From Sinorhizobium meliloti 4H41 (GTDB lineage Bacteria; Pseudomonadota; Alphaproteobacteria; Rhizobiales; Rhizobiaceae), in assembly GCF_000375585.1 (NCBI RefSeq), contig NZ_AQWP01000007.1, positions 124,538-188,537 of the forward strand: DNA of 64,000 nucleotides. The letters are read 5' to 3'. Under the pieces are notes generated by a model that did not search any database, had not been told where the DNA came from, and saw only the letters and a list, made by a program, of their open reading frames with translations. The position numbers and the translations under genes were made by a program. Each line of letters starts with the position of its first letter. The stretch's first letter is position 1. Shown one piece after another: positions 27,250 to 36,306 of this stretch.

Positions 27250-29898
27250 ATGAGCAGAAGCAATACCGCAACGCTTGACAGCCGTTCCAACCGGTTCGTG
27301 CTGACCCACTTCGTCTGGCGGCAGATCGCCTCGCTGGCGGGGTTCGTTCTCGTCGGTGCGCTGGCGCTCGCCATTGCCGCCCTTTCGACATGGAACGTCG
27401 CGGATCCTAGCTTTTCCTATGCAACTTCGAACGAGCCGACCAACCTGCTCGGCTATGGCGGCGCCGTCTTCGCGGACATCTTCATGCAGTTCTTCGGCCT
27501 TGCGAGCGTCGTGGCGCTGCTGCCGGCCGTCGCCTGGGCTCTCGTTCTCATCCGCGGCACGCATTTCGACAAGGTGGTCAAGCGGCTCGGCCTGTGGTTC
27601 GCCGGCTCGGTGCTGGCGAGCGCGGCCTTGAGCTGCGTTCCGGCGCCGATCACCTGGCCGCTGCCGAACGGCCTCGGAGGCGTCTTCGGCGACATGATCC
27701 TGCGTTTTCCCGCGCTCTTCACCGGAACCTTCCCGACGGGCACCTTCGCGACCGTACTCGCCTGCCTCTTCACCGCACCGGCAGCCTGGTGCCTCGTCTT
27801 CAGCGCCGGCCTCATCGGCGTCAGCGAGGATGAAGAAGCAGAACCGGCACCGGAGCCTGCACCCAGCAAGGCGCGCACCATACGCGACGAACTCGAAGAG
27901 GAAGACGAAGAAGGCCCCCTTACGGTGCTGATGGGCTCGCTCGCCCATATGCGCTACACGGCGCAGGCCAGGCTTCGCCGTGCCTTCGGCATGGGAGCAA
28001 AGCCGGCGAAGCGTCAGTATGACGAGCCCTACGACTTCAACAACGACGAATTCGGCACATTGAACGAGCCGGTCCGGCCGAAGGCGCAGGCCGGTCGTAT
28101 CGAGCCCTCGCTCGATCGCACCGAGCGCCGCATCGTCACTCCGCCGCCGATCACGGGCGACGAAGACGACCCGCCCTTCGATATCGACGAGCGACGGCCC
28201 GCCGGCATCCTGCCGGACGACGAAGACGACGTGGCCGCAGACTGGGCTCCGCGGCCTGCACCGCCGAAGCCGGCTCTGGCAATGGCGGGTTCGCGCGTCG
28301 CCCCGCCGCCGCCCCGGCCGAAAGCCGGGCAGCGCGTCGAGCGCGAGGCGCAGCGCTCGTTCGTCGATGAAGACGGCGATTTCACGCTTCCGCCGATCCA
28401 TTTCCTCGCCGAGCCGAAGAATGTCGCCCGCGACGCCTCCCTTTCGGCCGATGCGCTCGAGCAGAACGCCCGCATGCTCGAAGGCGTTCTCGAGGATTTC
28501 GGCGTCAAGGGCGAGATCATCCATGTCCGCCCCGGCCCCGTCGTCACCCTCTATGAGCTGGAACCCGCGCCCGGGATCAAATCGTCGCGGGTCATCGGTC
28601 TCGCCGACGACATCGCCCGTTCCATGAGCGCGATCGCCGCACGCGTCGCCGTCGTACCCGGCCGCAACGCCATCGGCATCGAGCTGCCGAACCAGCGGCG
28701 CGAGATGGTCTATCTGCGCGAACTGATCGGCTCCCGCGACTTCGAGACGACCAAGACGAAGCTCGCCATGGCGCTCGGCAAGACGATCGGCGGCGAATCC
28801 GTCGTTGCCGATCTCGCCAAGATGCCGCATCTGCTCGTCGCCGGCACCACCGGCTCGGGCAAATCGGTGGCGATCAACACCATGATCCTGTCGCTGCTCT
28901 ACCGGCTGAGACCCGATCAGTGCCGCCTCATCATGATCGATCCGAAAATGCTCGAGCTCTCCGTCTATGACGGCATCCCGCACCTTCTCTCGCCGGTCGT
29001 GACGGACCCCAAGAAGGCGGTCGTGGCGCTGAAATGGACCGTGCGCGAGATGGAAGAGCGCTACAAGAAGATGTCGAAGATCGGCGTGCGCAACATCGAC
29101 GGCTTCAACAGCCGCGTCGAGCAGGCGCTGGCCAAGGGCGAGGCGATCACGCGCACCGTCCAGACCGGTTTCGACCGACAGACCGGCGAGGCGGTCTACG
29201 AGACGGAGGAATTCGATCTTTCGCCGATGCCCTATATCGTCGTCATCATCGACGAGATGGCCGACCTGATGATGGTCGCCGGCAAGGATATCGAAGGCGC
29301 CGTCCAGCGGCTTGCGCAGATGGCGCGTGCTGCCGGCATCCACGTCATCATGGCGACACAGCGCCCCTCGGTCGACGTCATCACCGGCACGATCAAGGCG
29401 AACTTCCCGACCCGCATCTCCTTCCAGGTGACCTCCAAGATCGACAGCCGCACCATCCTCGGCGAACAGGGAGCCGAACAGCTCCTGGGCATGGGCGACA
29501 TGCTCTACATGGCCGGCGGCGGCCGTATCCAGCGCGTGCACGGACCCTTCGTCTCGGACACCGAGGTCGAAGAGGTCGTTGCCTATCTGAAGACGCAAGG
29601 CGTGCCGCAATATCTCGACGCGATCACCGAGGACGACGAGGACGAGAGTGACGGCGGCGGTCCGGCCGGCACCTCCAACCTCGCCGATTCCGAGGACCCC
29701 TACGACCAGGCGGTGGCGATCGTGCTGCGCGACGGCAAGGCTTCCACCTCCTACGTGCAGCGCCGCCTCGGTATCGGCTATAATAGGGCCGCCTCGCTGA
29801 TCGAGCGGATGGAGCAGGAAGGCATCATCAGCCCCGCGAACCACGCCGGAAAGCGCGAGATACTGGTGCCGACCGAAGCGGAGATCACCGGCCGGTAA
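27250..29898 (+). CDS. ftsK: DNA translocase FtsK
   Basis: The 882-residue protein has four N-terminal membrane helices (about 20-190), an acidic and proline-rich linker (190-400), and the RecA-type motor with Walker A AGTTGSGKS (around 533-541) and Walker B YIVVIIDEMADLMM. A winged-helix gamma domain closes the protein (EDPYDQAVAIVLRDGKAST, then NRAASLIERMEQEGII). FtsK couples septation to chromosome dimer resolution by pumping DNA toward KOPS. The frame is open to 27103; the ATG at 27250 is preferred because the upstream part looks like leader. The CtrA-type site upstream suggests cell-cycle control. Confidence 0.95.
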   Translation: MSRSNTATLDSRSNRFVLTHFVWRQIASLAGFVLVGALALAIAALSTWNVADPSFSYATSNEPTNLLGYGGAVFADIFMQFFGLASVVALLPAVAWALVLIRGTHFDKVVKRLGLWFAGSVLASAALSCVPAPITWPLPNGLGGVFGDMILRFPALFTGTFPTGTFATVLACLFTAPAAWCLVFSAGLIGVSEDEEAEPAPEPAPSKARTIRDELEEEDEEGPLTVLMGSLAHMRYTAQARLRRAFGMGAKPAKRQYDEPYDFNNDEFGTLNEPVRPKAQAGRIEPSLDRTERRIVTPPPITGDEDDPPFDIDERRPAGILPDDEDDVAADWAPRPAPPKPALAMAGSRVAPPPPRPKAGQRVEREAQRSFVDEDGDFTLPPIHFLAEPKNVARDASLSADALEQNARMLEGVLEDFGVKGEIIHVRPGPVVTLYELEPAPGIKSSRVIGLADDIARSMSAIAARVAVVPGRNAIGIELPNQRREMVYLRELIGSRDFETTKTKLAMALGKTIGGESVVADLAKMPHLLVAGTTGSGKSVAINTMILSLLYRLRPDQCRLIMIDPKMLELSVYDGIPHLLSPVVTDPKKAVVALKWTVREMEERYKKMSKIGVRNIDGFNSRVEQALAKGEAITRTVQTGFDRQTGEAVYETEEFDLSPMPYIVVIIDEMADLMMVAGKDIEGAVQRLAQMARAAGIHVIMATQRPSVDVITGTIKANFPTRISFQVTSKIDSRTILGEQGAEQLLGMGDMLYMAGGGRIQRVHGPFVSDTEVEEVVAYLKTQGVPQYLDAITEDDEDESDGGGPAGTSNLADSEDPYDQAVAIVLRDGKASTSYVQRRLGIGYNRAASLIERMEQEGIISPANHAGKREILVPTEAEITGR

Positions 29899-29944
29899 GA
29901 CAGCGCCACAGCGGCGTGATCAGCGCGCGGCGGGCGGTAACGGT

Positions 29945-30011
29945 CATTTGAAGGCGTCGTGTTTTCGGGATTTTCCAACGCCTTGAAGGCGCCCCACTTG
30001 CCCTTCAAATG
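29945..30011. repeat. Inverted repeat between ftsK and the LolA-like gene
   Basis: CATTTGAAGG (29945-29954) and CCTTCAAATG (30002-30011) pair over ten bases. The interior holds a smaller GC-rich palindrome (CGCC-TTGAA-GGCG near 29980-29992). It could be a hairpin in the ftsK 3' region or the leader of the next gene; there is no T run typical of a terminator. Confidence 0.5.
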
Positions 30012-30033
30012 GTCACGAATGAAGGAGACTGCG

Positions 30034-30696
30034 ATGATGGAGACCAAAACCGACGGCCGCAACGGGGCAATCTCGCGGCGCGTCTTCGTTGGCGGCCTGG
30101 CGGCTCTCGCCGGCTTCGGCGCCACGACGTTGGGCGCCGGCGACGCTTCGGCTCAGGCGTCCGCCGTTGCCCAGAGGATCGCGGATCATTTTTCGTCCGT
30201 GAAGACCATGGCCGGCGAATTCGTCCAGTTCGGCCCGCGCGGCGAACAGACGGGCGGCAAGTTCTATATCCGCCGGCCGGGACGCATCCGCTTCAATTAC
30301 GAAGCACCCTCGCCGATGCGGGTCATCGCCGACGGCAAGTCCGTCGTCATCGGCAATATGAAGCTCAAGACCTGGGATATCTATCCGCTCTCGAAGACCC
30401 CGCTCAATCTGCTGCTCAGCGAAAGGATCGACCTGAGCAGCAGGATGGTACGCGACGTGAGGGTGGAAGCGGACCTCATCACCATCGTACTCGGCGACCG
30501 CTCCATCTTCGGAGATTCGACCATCACGATGATGTTCGACCCGAAGAGCTACAATCTGCGGCAGTGGACGATCACCGATGCGCAAAAGAAGGACACCTCG
30601 GTGATGATCTTCAACGTCCGGACCGGCATCGCGCTCGACGACAAGGTCTTCCGCATCCCCTATGACGAGGTGCGCAACAAGCGCCGCGGCGGCTGA
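30034..30696 (+). CDS. LolA-like outer-membrane lipoprotein carrier protein
   Basis: The 220-residue protein matches the LolA family: VAQRIADHFSSVKTMAGEFVQFGPRGEQTGGKFYIRRPGRIRFNYE, then WDIYPLSKTPLNLLL and DSTITMMFDP. LolA carries lipoproteins across the periplasm to the outer membrane. The signal sequence contains a twin-arginine-like motif, SRRVFVGGLAAL, and a cleavage-like ASAQA, suggesting Tat export, which is unusual for LolA. AAGGAG lies before the ATG at 30034; an in-frame ATG at 30019 is possible. It lies directly downstream of ftsK, a common alphaproteobacterial order. Confidence 0.85.
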   Translation: MMETKTDGRNGAISRRVFVGGLAALAGFGATTLGAGDASAQASAVAQRIADHFSSVKTMAGEFVQFGPRGEQTGGKFYIRRPGRIRFNYEAPSPMRVIADGKSVVIGNMKLKTWDIYPLSKTPLNLLLSERIDLSSRMVRDVRVEADLITIVLGDRSIFGDSTITMMFDPKSYNLRQWTITDAQKKDTSVMIFNVRTGIALDDKVFRIPYDEVRNKRRGG

Positions 30697-31078
30697 TCGC
30701 GAAATGCTCCGACTTTGAAACCAGGCACTTCAGAACGGAAGACATTCTTCCTGGAAGTGCTTTAAGCCTGTTTAAATTCGGGATACCCCGCCGCGGGCTC
30801 GCGTCGCAGAGACGACACAAATCCCCGCGCTGACCGATGCGCTCGACAAGCTTGCCCGCTTGCCGTTCGTCTTGGCGACATGGTGGCTTAATCCGCCGGC
30901 AGATCCGCGCGAGAACGCGTCTTGACTGCCGGCTGCGAAAGCAGCGCCGGCAGCAAGCCTTGCGCGATCTCCGCACCGGGCGATTTTTTCAAGCTTGTCG
31001 ATCGGTGGCTAACCTGTTTAAACGCTCCCGTTGCCGGACGCGTGATCCTTTTCCGGCAATTTCCCGGGAGAACGAGGA
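30697..31078. other. Intergenic stretch between the LolA-like gene and xthA
   Basis: No gene is visible in this 382-base interval. It contains a short palindrome (GCACTTC at 30725-30731 with GAAGTGC at 30754-30760) related to other intergenic elements in the window, and the ribosome-binding site of xthA (GGGAGAACGAGGA). Confidence 0.5.
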
Positions 31079-31885
31079 ATGCCTCTTTCCATCGCCACAT
31101 GGAACATCAACTCCGTTCGCCTGCGCATGCCGCTGGTCGAACATTTCCTCAAGACATGGCAGCCGGACATCCTCTGCCTGCAGGAAATCAAGTGTCGGAA
31201 CGACCAGTTCCCCTCGGCGCCGCTGAGGAAGCTCGGCTACGAACACATCGAGATGCACGGGCAGAAGGGCTATCACGGCGTCGCCACCATCTCTCGCCTG
31301 CCGCTTCATGAGCTCTCCGACCGCCGCGACTATTGCGGCGTCGGCGATGCACGCCATCTCTCCGTCGTCTTCGCGGCCGGTGGAAAGACGATCCGCCTCC
31401 ATAATTTCTATGTACCGGCCGGCGGCGACGAGCCGGACCGCACGGTCAATCCGAAGTTCGGACACAAGCTCGACTTCGTCGACGAGATGAAGCTCCTGCA
31501 CGCGGAGGCCGAGGCCGGCGTCTCGTCGATTCTGGTCGGCGACCTCAACATCGCGCCGCTCGAGCACGACGTCTGGTCGCACAAGCAGCTTCTCAAGATC
31601 GTCAGCCATACGCCGATAGAGACCGAGGGCCTGGTCTCGGTGATGACCGGAGGTGCATGGGTCGACCTGATGCGCCTCCACACGCCGCCGCCGGAAAAGC
31701 TCTACACCTGGTGGAGCTATCGGGCGAAGGACTGGACCGCCGCCGACCGCGGACGCCGGCTCGACCACATCTGGTCCTCCGCCGATCTCGCGAGCCAGCT
31801 CGTGCGCGTCGAGATCCTCAAGGAAGCGCGCGGCTGGGAGCGTCCGTCCGACCATGTGCCCGTCATAGCCCATTTCGAGCTTTGA
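31079..31885 (+). CDS. xthA: Exodeoxyribonuclease III
   Basis: The 268-residue AP endonuclease/exonuclease has ATWNINSVR (6-14), LCLQEIKCRNDQFP (catalytic Glu), VGDLNIAPLEHDVW (Asp/Asn pair), the RRLDHIW motif, and SDHVPVIAHFEL at the C-terminus with the catalytic Asp-His. It repairs abasic sites and 3'-blocked ends in base-excision repair. The ATG follows GAACGAGGA. Confidence 0.95.
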   Translation: MPLSIATWNINSVRLRMPLVEHFLKTWQPDILCLQEIKCRNDQFPSAPLRKLGYEHIEMHGQKGYHGVATISRLPLHELSDRRDYCGVGDARHLSVVFAAGGKTIRLHNFYVPAGGDEPDRTVNPKFGHKLDFVDEMKLLHAEAEAGVSSILVGDLNIAPLEHDVWSHKQLLKIVSHTPIETEGLVSVMTGGAWVDLMRLHTPPPEKLYTWWSYRAKDWTAADRGRRLDHIWSSADLASQLVRVEILKEARGWERPSDHVPVIAHFEL

Positions 31886-31898
31886 CGGCGCCGTCCGC

Positions 31899-32354
31899 TT
31901 ACGTAAACCGCCCGGCAAGCGCCTCCACGCGGCGGATCATCGCCTGGATGTTTTCCCGGATGCGGGTTTCCACCATGGCGGTCACCTCGGGATATTCCTC
32001 CAGCATCCGACGGAAGAGCGGACGGTTGATCCGGATCACTTCGCTGTCCTCCTGCGCCGTCGCGGTGAACTTGCGCTCGACCATCGAGATGAGCGCGAGC
32101 TCGGACAGGAGCGCGCCGCGGCCGACGGTCATCACCTGCTGCTGGCGGCCTTGCGCATTCGCATTCGAAAGCGCGAAGCTGCCGGCCGCCACGGCATAGG
32201 CGCAATCGGCCGGCGCGCCTTCCCGGAAGAGTTCGTGCCCCTTGGCCACCCGGCGGCGCTCTGCGCCGAAGGCGATAAGCCTCAGCTTGTCCTCGCCGAT
32301 GTCGGCGAAGAGCGACACGTTGGACAAGAGTGCGATGTCGTCATTGAGCGCCAA
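31899..32354 (-). CDS. Single-domain cyclic nucleotide-binding protein
   Basis: The 151-residue protein is one CRP-type cNMP-binding domain (LLSNVSLFADIGEDKLRLIAFGAERR, GHELFREGAPADCAYAVAAG) with a helical tail and no HTH. The phosphate-binding cassette is partly kept (GALLSELALI), but the Arg contacting the cyclic phosphate is not obvious, so ligand binding is uncertain. The start is a TTG at 32352-32354 preceded by GGGGGAG. It lies 32 bases downstream of the CenR-like regulator on the same strand, so it may be co-transcribed and act with it. Confidence 0.8.
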   Translation of the reverse strand: MALNDDIALLSNVSLFADIGEDKLRLIAFGAERRRVAKGHELFREGAPADCAYAVAAGSFALSNANAQGRQQQVMTVGRGALLSELALISMVERKFTATAQEDSEVIRINRPLFRRMLEEYPEVTAMVETRIRENIQAMIRRVEALAGRFT

Positions 32355-32386
32355 GCGGCAAATCTCCCCCGGTCATGTCGTCCGGC

Positions 32387-33070
32387 TTAGGGAACGATCT
32401 TGTAGCCGCCGTTCTCTGTCACCAATATCTCGGCATTGGAAGGGTCGCGCTCGATTTTCTGGCGCAGCCGGTAGACATGCGTCTCGAGCGTATGGGTCGT
32501 GACGCCGGAATTATAGCCCCAGACCTCCTCGAGCAGCACGTCGCGGGTAACCACTTTCTGGTCGGCGCGGTAGAGATAGCGGATGATTGCGGCTTCCTTC
32601 TCCGTCAGGCGGATCTTCTGGCCGTTCTCCATGGTAAGCAGCTTCTGACTGGGCTTGAATGTGTAAGGGCCGACATTGAAGGTCGCGTCCTCGCTCTGCT
32701 CATGCTGGCGGAGCTGGGCGCGAATGCGGGCAAGCAGCACGGCGAAGCGGAACGGCTTCGTCACATAATCGTTGGCGCCGGCCTCGAGGCCGAGGATCGT
32801 GTCGGAATCGGTGTCGTGACCGGTCAGCATGATGATCGGGGCCTTGAAGCCGCCCTTGCGCAAGAGCTTCACCGCCTCGCGCCCGTCCATGTCGGGAAGA
32901 CCGACATCCATGATCAGGAGGTCGACCTGTCGGCCACGCGCCATCTGAATGCCCTTCCCGGCGGTCGATTCCTGCAGAAGGTCGAACTCTTCGTAAAGGG
33001 AGAGCTGTTCTATCAGCGTCTCACGCAGATCATCGTCGTCGTCGACAAGGAGGATGGTGCGAGTCGCCAT
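32387..33070 (-). CDS. OmpR-family response regulator, CenR-like
   Basis: The 227-residue response regulator has a receiver with the acidic pocket VDDDDD (9-14), phospho-acceptor Asp55 (LLIMDVGLPDMDG), Thr in MLTGHD and Lys in YVTKPF. A winged-helix DNA-binding domain follows (RLTEKEAAIIRYLY, EVWGYNSGVTTHTLETHVYRLRQKIE). The sequence resembles alphaproteobacterial CenR, an essential envelope regulator paired with CenK, but no kinase gene is adjacent and the assignment rests on my recall. An ATCCTAA/TTAGGAT inverted repeat lies about 90 bases upstream. Confidence 0.85.
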   Translation of the reverse strand: MATRTILLVDDDDDLRETLIEQLSLYEEFDLLQESTAGKGIQMARGRQVDLLIMDVGLPDMDGREAVKLLRKGGFKAPIIMLTGHDTDSDTILGLEAGANDYVTKPFRFAVLLARIRAQLRQHEQSEDATFNVGPYTFKPSQKLLTMENGQKIRLTEKEAAIIRYLYRADQKVVTRDVLLEEVWGYNSGVTTHTLETHVYRLRQKIERDPSNAEILVTENGGYKIVP

Positions 33071-33157
33071 GGGACAGTTCCTGTTGCTTCCTGGTTCAAA
33101 ACTAACTCAAATGCCGCTCTTGGCAAGCGCGGCAGTCGCTGCCGCATGTTTCCGTAA

Positions 33158-33176
33158 ATCCTAACCTATTTAGGAT
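33158..33176. promoter_or_regulatory. Inverted repeat upstream of the CenR-like gene
   Basis: ATCCTAA (33158-33164) and TTAGGAT (33170-33176) form a 7-bp palindrome with a 5-base spacer, in the 245 bases between the divergent response regulator and transpeptidase-domain genes. It could be an operator shared by both. No known motif is assigned. Confidence 0.35.
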
Positions 33177-33315
33177 AGAAACAGGCCGCAACTGAAAGTG
33201 GCCGCAGCGCCGTCTGCGCGTCTGATGAGACGCACGGCGCCGCAGGCATCGTCATATAGGAAAACCCGCTTAAGGTCGCGGCGCGATCACGGCAAAGCAA
33301 GAATTTGTGAGACCG

Positions 33316-33864
33316 ATGCGCAAGAAGGCGTCGACAACAGGATCGAGAAAAGGGACCATCGTCGTCAGAACCGCTCCGCGCGACCGCAAGCGCGCCCTCG
33401 TGCTTTTCGACGGACGGGTCGAGCAGGCTGCGATCGGGCGGAGCGGCGTCACTGCCATCAAGCGCGAAGGCGACGGGGCGACGCCCCGCGCGGTCATGCG
33501 GCTCATCGGCGGCTATGTCAGGCGCGATCGCGTCCCGTTTCCCTCGACGCGCCTGCCGATGCGGGCCGTGCGGCGTGACATGCTCTGGTGCGATGCCCCG
33601 CAACACCCGTGCTACAATCGCCCCGTCAGGGCGCCGTTTCGTGCCGGACATGAACGCATGATGCGCGACGACGGGCTCTACGACATCTGCCTCGTCATGG
33701 ATTGGAACATTTCCTCCCGAAGGCGCAATGCCGGCTCGGCGATCTTCTTCCACCTCATCCGTCCGGGCTACGAGCCGACCGAGGGCTGCGTGGCCGTCAG
33801 CCTTTCGGCCATGCGGCGACTGATCCGGCAAATGCACCGCGGGATGATCGTGAAGGTGGTGTAG
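33316..33864 (+). CDS. L,D-transpeptidase (YkuD) catalytic-domain protein without signal peptide
   Basis: The 182-residue protein ends in a YkuD-type active site: HLIRPGYEPTEGCVAVSLSAMRRLIRQM, with the catalytic Cys in the EGCVAVS turn and His about 13 residues earlier. L,D-transpeptidases cross-link or anchor peptidoglycan in the periplasm, yet the N-terminus (MRKKASTTGSRKGTIVVRTAPRD) is basic with no hydrophobic core. Either export is unconventional or the protein works elsewhere. A GTG at 33307 is an alternative start that does not add a signal. Confidence 0.82.
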   Translation: MRKKASTTGSRKGTIVVRTAPRDRKRALVLFDGRVEQAAIGRSGVTAIKREGDGATPRAVMRLIGGYVRRDRVPFPSTRLPMRAVRRDMLWCDAPQHPCYNRPVRAPFRAGHERMMRDDGLYDICLVMDWNISSRRRNAGSAIFFHLIRPGYEPTEGCVAVSLSAMRRLIRQMHRGMIVKVV

Positions 33865-33901
33865 CTTCGGTCGCGCAGCAAAGCCGAACGGGCACTCCGC
33901 A

Positions 33902-34453
33902 TCAGCCCGACCGTTCCTCCTCAAGCATGCGCGGCGTCACGAAGCGAACCAGGCGGCCGGTGCCGGGCGCTATGTCCGACCAGCGCTCGACGTCGAAATC
34001 CATGACCGCAAGCCCGGCCGTCGGAAACTTCTCCCTCAGCCGCTCCAGAGCCGCTTCATCGCCGCGCCCGGCAAGCAGAAGCGCAAGATCGGCCATTCCC
34101 GGATTGTGGCCGACGAGGAGCAGTTTCTCCACCGTCGGCTCGACCCTGCGGATGGCGTCGAGAATGGCCGAGGCGGCGACCTCGTAAATGCCGGCCGCAT
34201 CGCGCTCGGGGATCTTGTGCGGCAACGCCCCGGCGACGAGCTCCCAGGTCTCCTGGGCGCGCCGCGCGGTCGAAACGAGCGCCAGGTCCGGAGCAAGCCC
34301 TTGCCGGGCGATGAAGGCGCCGACGACGGGCGCCGCATTGCGTCCACGCTCCGAAAGCGGCCGGCGATGGTCGGCAACGCCGTCCGGCCAGGCGGACTTC
34401 GCATGGCGGAGCAGCATGAGTCGGCGTGTCGAGGGCCGGGCGTCATCGGGCAT
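33902..34453 (-). CDS. SixA-type histidine phosphatase
   Basis: The 183-residue histidine phosphatase superfamily member has the N-terminal LMLLRHAKSAWPDG (catalytic His), STARRAQETWE, and the C-terminal LLLVGHNPGMADLALLL with the second catalytic His. SixA proteins dephosphorylate His residues in phosphotransfer proteins, including NPr of the nitrogen PTS. The substrate here is unproven. Confidence 0.87.
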   Translation of the reverse strand: MPDDARPSTRRLMLLRHAKSAWPDGVADHRRPLSERGRNAAPVVGAFIARQGLAPDLALVSTARRAQETWELVAGALPHKIPERDAAGIYEVAASAILDAIRRVEPTVEKLLLVGHNPGMADLALLLAGRGDEAALERLREKFPTAGLAVMDFDVERWSDIAPGTGRLVRFVTPRMLEEERSG

Positions 34454-34513
34454 GAAAGCTCCTCAGGGCAGCGAACCGGGGGCGGCAGCGCATTGTCGCA
34501 TCATCATGCGCAT

Positions 34514-34539
34514 AAAAAAAGCCGCCCCGAAGGGCGGCT
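34514..34539 (-). terminator. Rho-independent terminator of leuC
   Basis: On the minus strand the stem is GAGCCGCC paired with the GGCGGC half around a TTCGG loop and is followed by a run of seven T residues. It lies directly downstream of the leuC stop. Confidence 0.9.
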
Positions 34540-34565
34540 CAAACGCCGGAAAAGCTCAGAACCGG

Positions 34566-35975
34566 CTATTTCCACTCGCGAATGTCGACAAAATGACCAG
34601 CAACCGCCGCCGCGGCTGCCATTGCCGGAGAAAGCAGATGCGTGCGCCCCTTGAAGCCCTGGCGGCCTTCGAAGTTGCGGTTCGATGTGGAGGCACAACG
34701 TTCGCCGGGCTTCAGGCGGTCGTCGTTCATCGCCAGGCACATGGAGCAGCCGGGCTCGCGCCAGTCGAAGCCCGCTTCCTTGAAGATCTTGTCCAGGCCT
34801 TCCGCTTCCGCCTGTTCCTTGACGAGGCCGGAGCCCGGAACGATCATCGCCGAAACGGTCGGGGCGACCTTGCGGCCTTCGACCACCTGGGCGACGGCGC
34901 GCAGGTCCTCGATGCGGCCATTGGTGCAGGAGCCGATGAACACCCGGTCGATGGCGATGTCGGTGATCTTCGTGCCGGGCTTCAGGCCCATATAGTCGAG
35001 CGCACGCCACTTGGAGGTCCGCTTCGTCTCGTCCTGGATGTCGTCCGGGTCGGGAACGACGCCCTGGACGGAGACGACGTCTTCCGGCGAGGAGCCCCAG
35101 GAAACGATCGGCGGCAGATTGCCGGCATCGAGCACGACGACGCGGTCGTAATGGGCGCCTTCGTCCGTGTGCAGCGTCTTCCAGTATTCGACCGCCCTGT
35201 CCCAGGCCTCGCCCTTGGGGGCGCGCGGCTTGTCCTTGATGTACTCGAAGGTGGTTTCGTCCGGTGCGATCAGCCCGGCGCGCGCGCCGCCTTCGATCGT
35301 CATGTTGCAGACGGTCATGCGGCCTTCCATCGACAGCGACCGGATCGCCTCACCGGCAAACTCGATGACGTGGCCGGTGCCGCCTGCCGTGCCGATCTCG
35401 CCGATGATCGCAAGGATGATGTCCTTTGCGGTGACGCCCGGCGGCAATTGGCCGTCGACGCGCACCAGCATGTTCTTCGCCTTTTTCTGGATCAGCGTCT
35501 GCGTCGCAAGGACATGCTCGACCTCGGACGTGCCGATGCCGTGCGCCAGCGCGCCGAAAGCGCCGTGCGTCGAAGTGTGGCTGTCGCCGCAGACGATCGT
35601 CATGCCCGGCAGCGTGAAGCCCTGCTCCGGACCGACGATGTGAACGATCCCCTGGCGCTTGTCGTTCTCCGAATAATATTCGACGCCGAAATCCGCGGCG
35701 TTCCTGGCAAGCGCCTCGACCTGGATGCGGCTTTCCTCGTTCTTGATGCCGAGATGGCGGTCCGGTGACGTCGGAACGTTATGGTCGACGACGGCCAGCG
35801 TCTTTTCCGGGGCGCGAACCTTGCGTCCGGCCATGCGCAGTCCTTCGAAGGCCTGCGGGCTCGTCACCTCGTGAACGAGGTGACGATCGATGTAGAGGAG
35901 ACAGGTTCCGTCGGCCTGGCTGTCCACCAGGTGATCGTCCCAGATCTTGTCGTAGAGAGTACGCGGTGCGCTCAT
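34566..35975 (-). CDS. leuC: 3-isopropylmalate dehydratase large subunit
   Basis: The 469-residue aconitase-family subunit holds the [4Fe-4S] cluster: [11 protein letters not shown] supplies the first Cys, and [11 protein letters not shown] the CxxC pair near residue 410. [27 protein letters not shown] is the family signature near 130. With LeuD it catalyses the second step of leucine synthesis. leuD lies about 19 kb upstream on the other strand. Confidence 0.96.
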   Translation of the reverse strand: MSAPRTLYDKIWDDHLVDSQADGTCLLYIDRHLVHEVTSPQAFEGLRMAGRKVRAPEKTLAVVDHNVPTSPDRHLGIKNEESRIQVEALARNAADFGVEYYSENDKRQGIVHIVGPEQGFTLPGMTIVCGDSHTSTHGAFGALAHGIGTSEVEHVLATQTLIQKKAKNMLVRVDGQLPPGVTAKDIILAIIGEIGTAGGTGHVIEFAGEAIRSLSMEGRMTVCNMTIEGGARAGLIAPDETTFEYIKDKPRAPKGEAWDRAVEYWKTLHTDEGAHYDRVVVLDAGNLPPIVSWGSSPEDVVSVQGVVPDPDDIQDETKRTSKWRALDYMGLKPGTKITDIAIDRVFIGSCTNGRIEDLRAVAQVVEGRKVAPTVSAMIVPGSGLVKEQAEAEGLDKIFKEAGFDWREPGCSMCLAMNDDRLKPGERCASTSNRNFEGRQGFKGRTHLLSPAMAAAAAVAGHFVDIREWK

Positions 35976-36053
35976 GGGTTATGTATCCATCGTATTTTCA
36001 AGAATGTGGAATGGGGGCCGGCGCCAATGCGGCCGGTAACGCTGATCGTGCGA

Positions 36054-36182
36054 TCAGGATAGGCGGCTGGTGAGCGCCCCTGAAACGCGCGCAAAAAAGC
36101 GTGCCGGCAGGCGCTTGTGATCCTGCAGCACGACGATCTTCTGCTCGCGACATCCGAATTTGGATTCCATGACCGTGCTCAT
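36054..36182 (-). CDS. Possible small basic protein upstream of leuC
   Basis: A short open frame (42 residues from 36182, or 38 from the ATG at 36170) lies 78 bases upstream of leuC on the same strand: MESKFGCREQKIVVLQDHK then RLPARFFARVSGALTSRLS. It is basic and has no recognised domain and no run of Leu codons, so it is not a classic leucine attenuator peptide. Neither start has a strong ribosome-binding site. It ends beside a CTGATCG/CGATCAG palindrome. It may be chance coding in GC-rich DNA. Confidence 0.3.
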   Translation of the reverse strand: MSTVMESKFGCREQKIVVLQDHKRLPARFFARVSGALTSRLS

Positions 36183-36271
36183 ATCAATTTTTTGACAGTT
36201 CGGCAATCGGCGAGGCGGGGAGCGAAACCCGATGACGGGCGTGCTCGCGTTGAATGGGCGGAACGGATATG

Positions 36272-36286
36272 ATAAGCAAAACTTAT
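36272..36286. promoter_or_regulatory. Palindromic operator-like site before the MarR gene
   Basis: ATAAGCAAAACTTAT has 5-bp arms (ATAAG/CTTAT), extending to TGATAAG/CTTATTA with one mismatch. It sits 20 bases before the preferred start of the MarR-family gene, where autorepression would be expected. Confidence 0.45.
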
Positions 36287-36306
36287 TATTCAACGCGATC
36301 GATCAA

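Noticed and set aside
27070..29844. 924-codon open frame antisense to ftsK
   Set aside because: Same shadow effect; ftsK is certain on the plus strand.
30766..30780. TTAA-like pair resembling a CtrA site after the LolA-like gene
   Set aside because: The spacing is six bases, not seven, and no gene start lies near.
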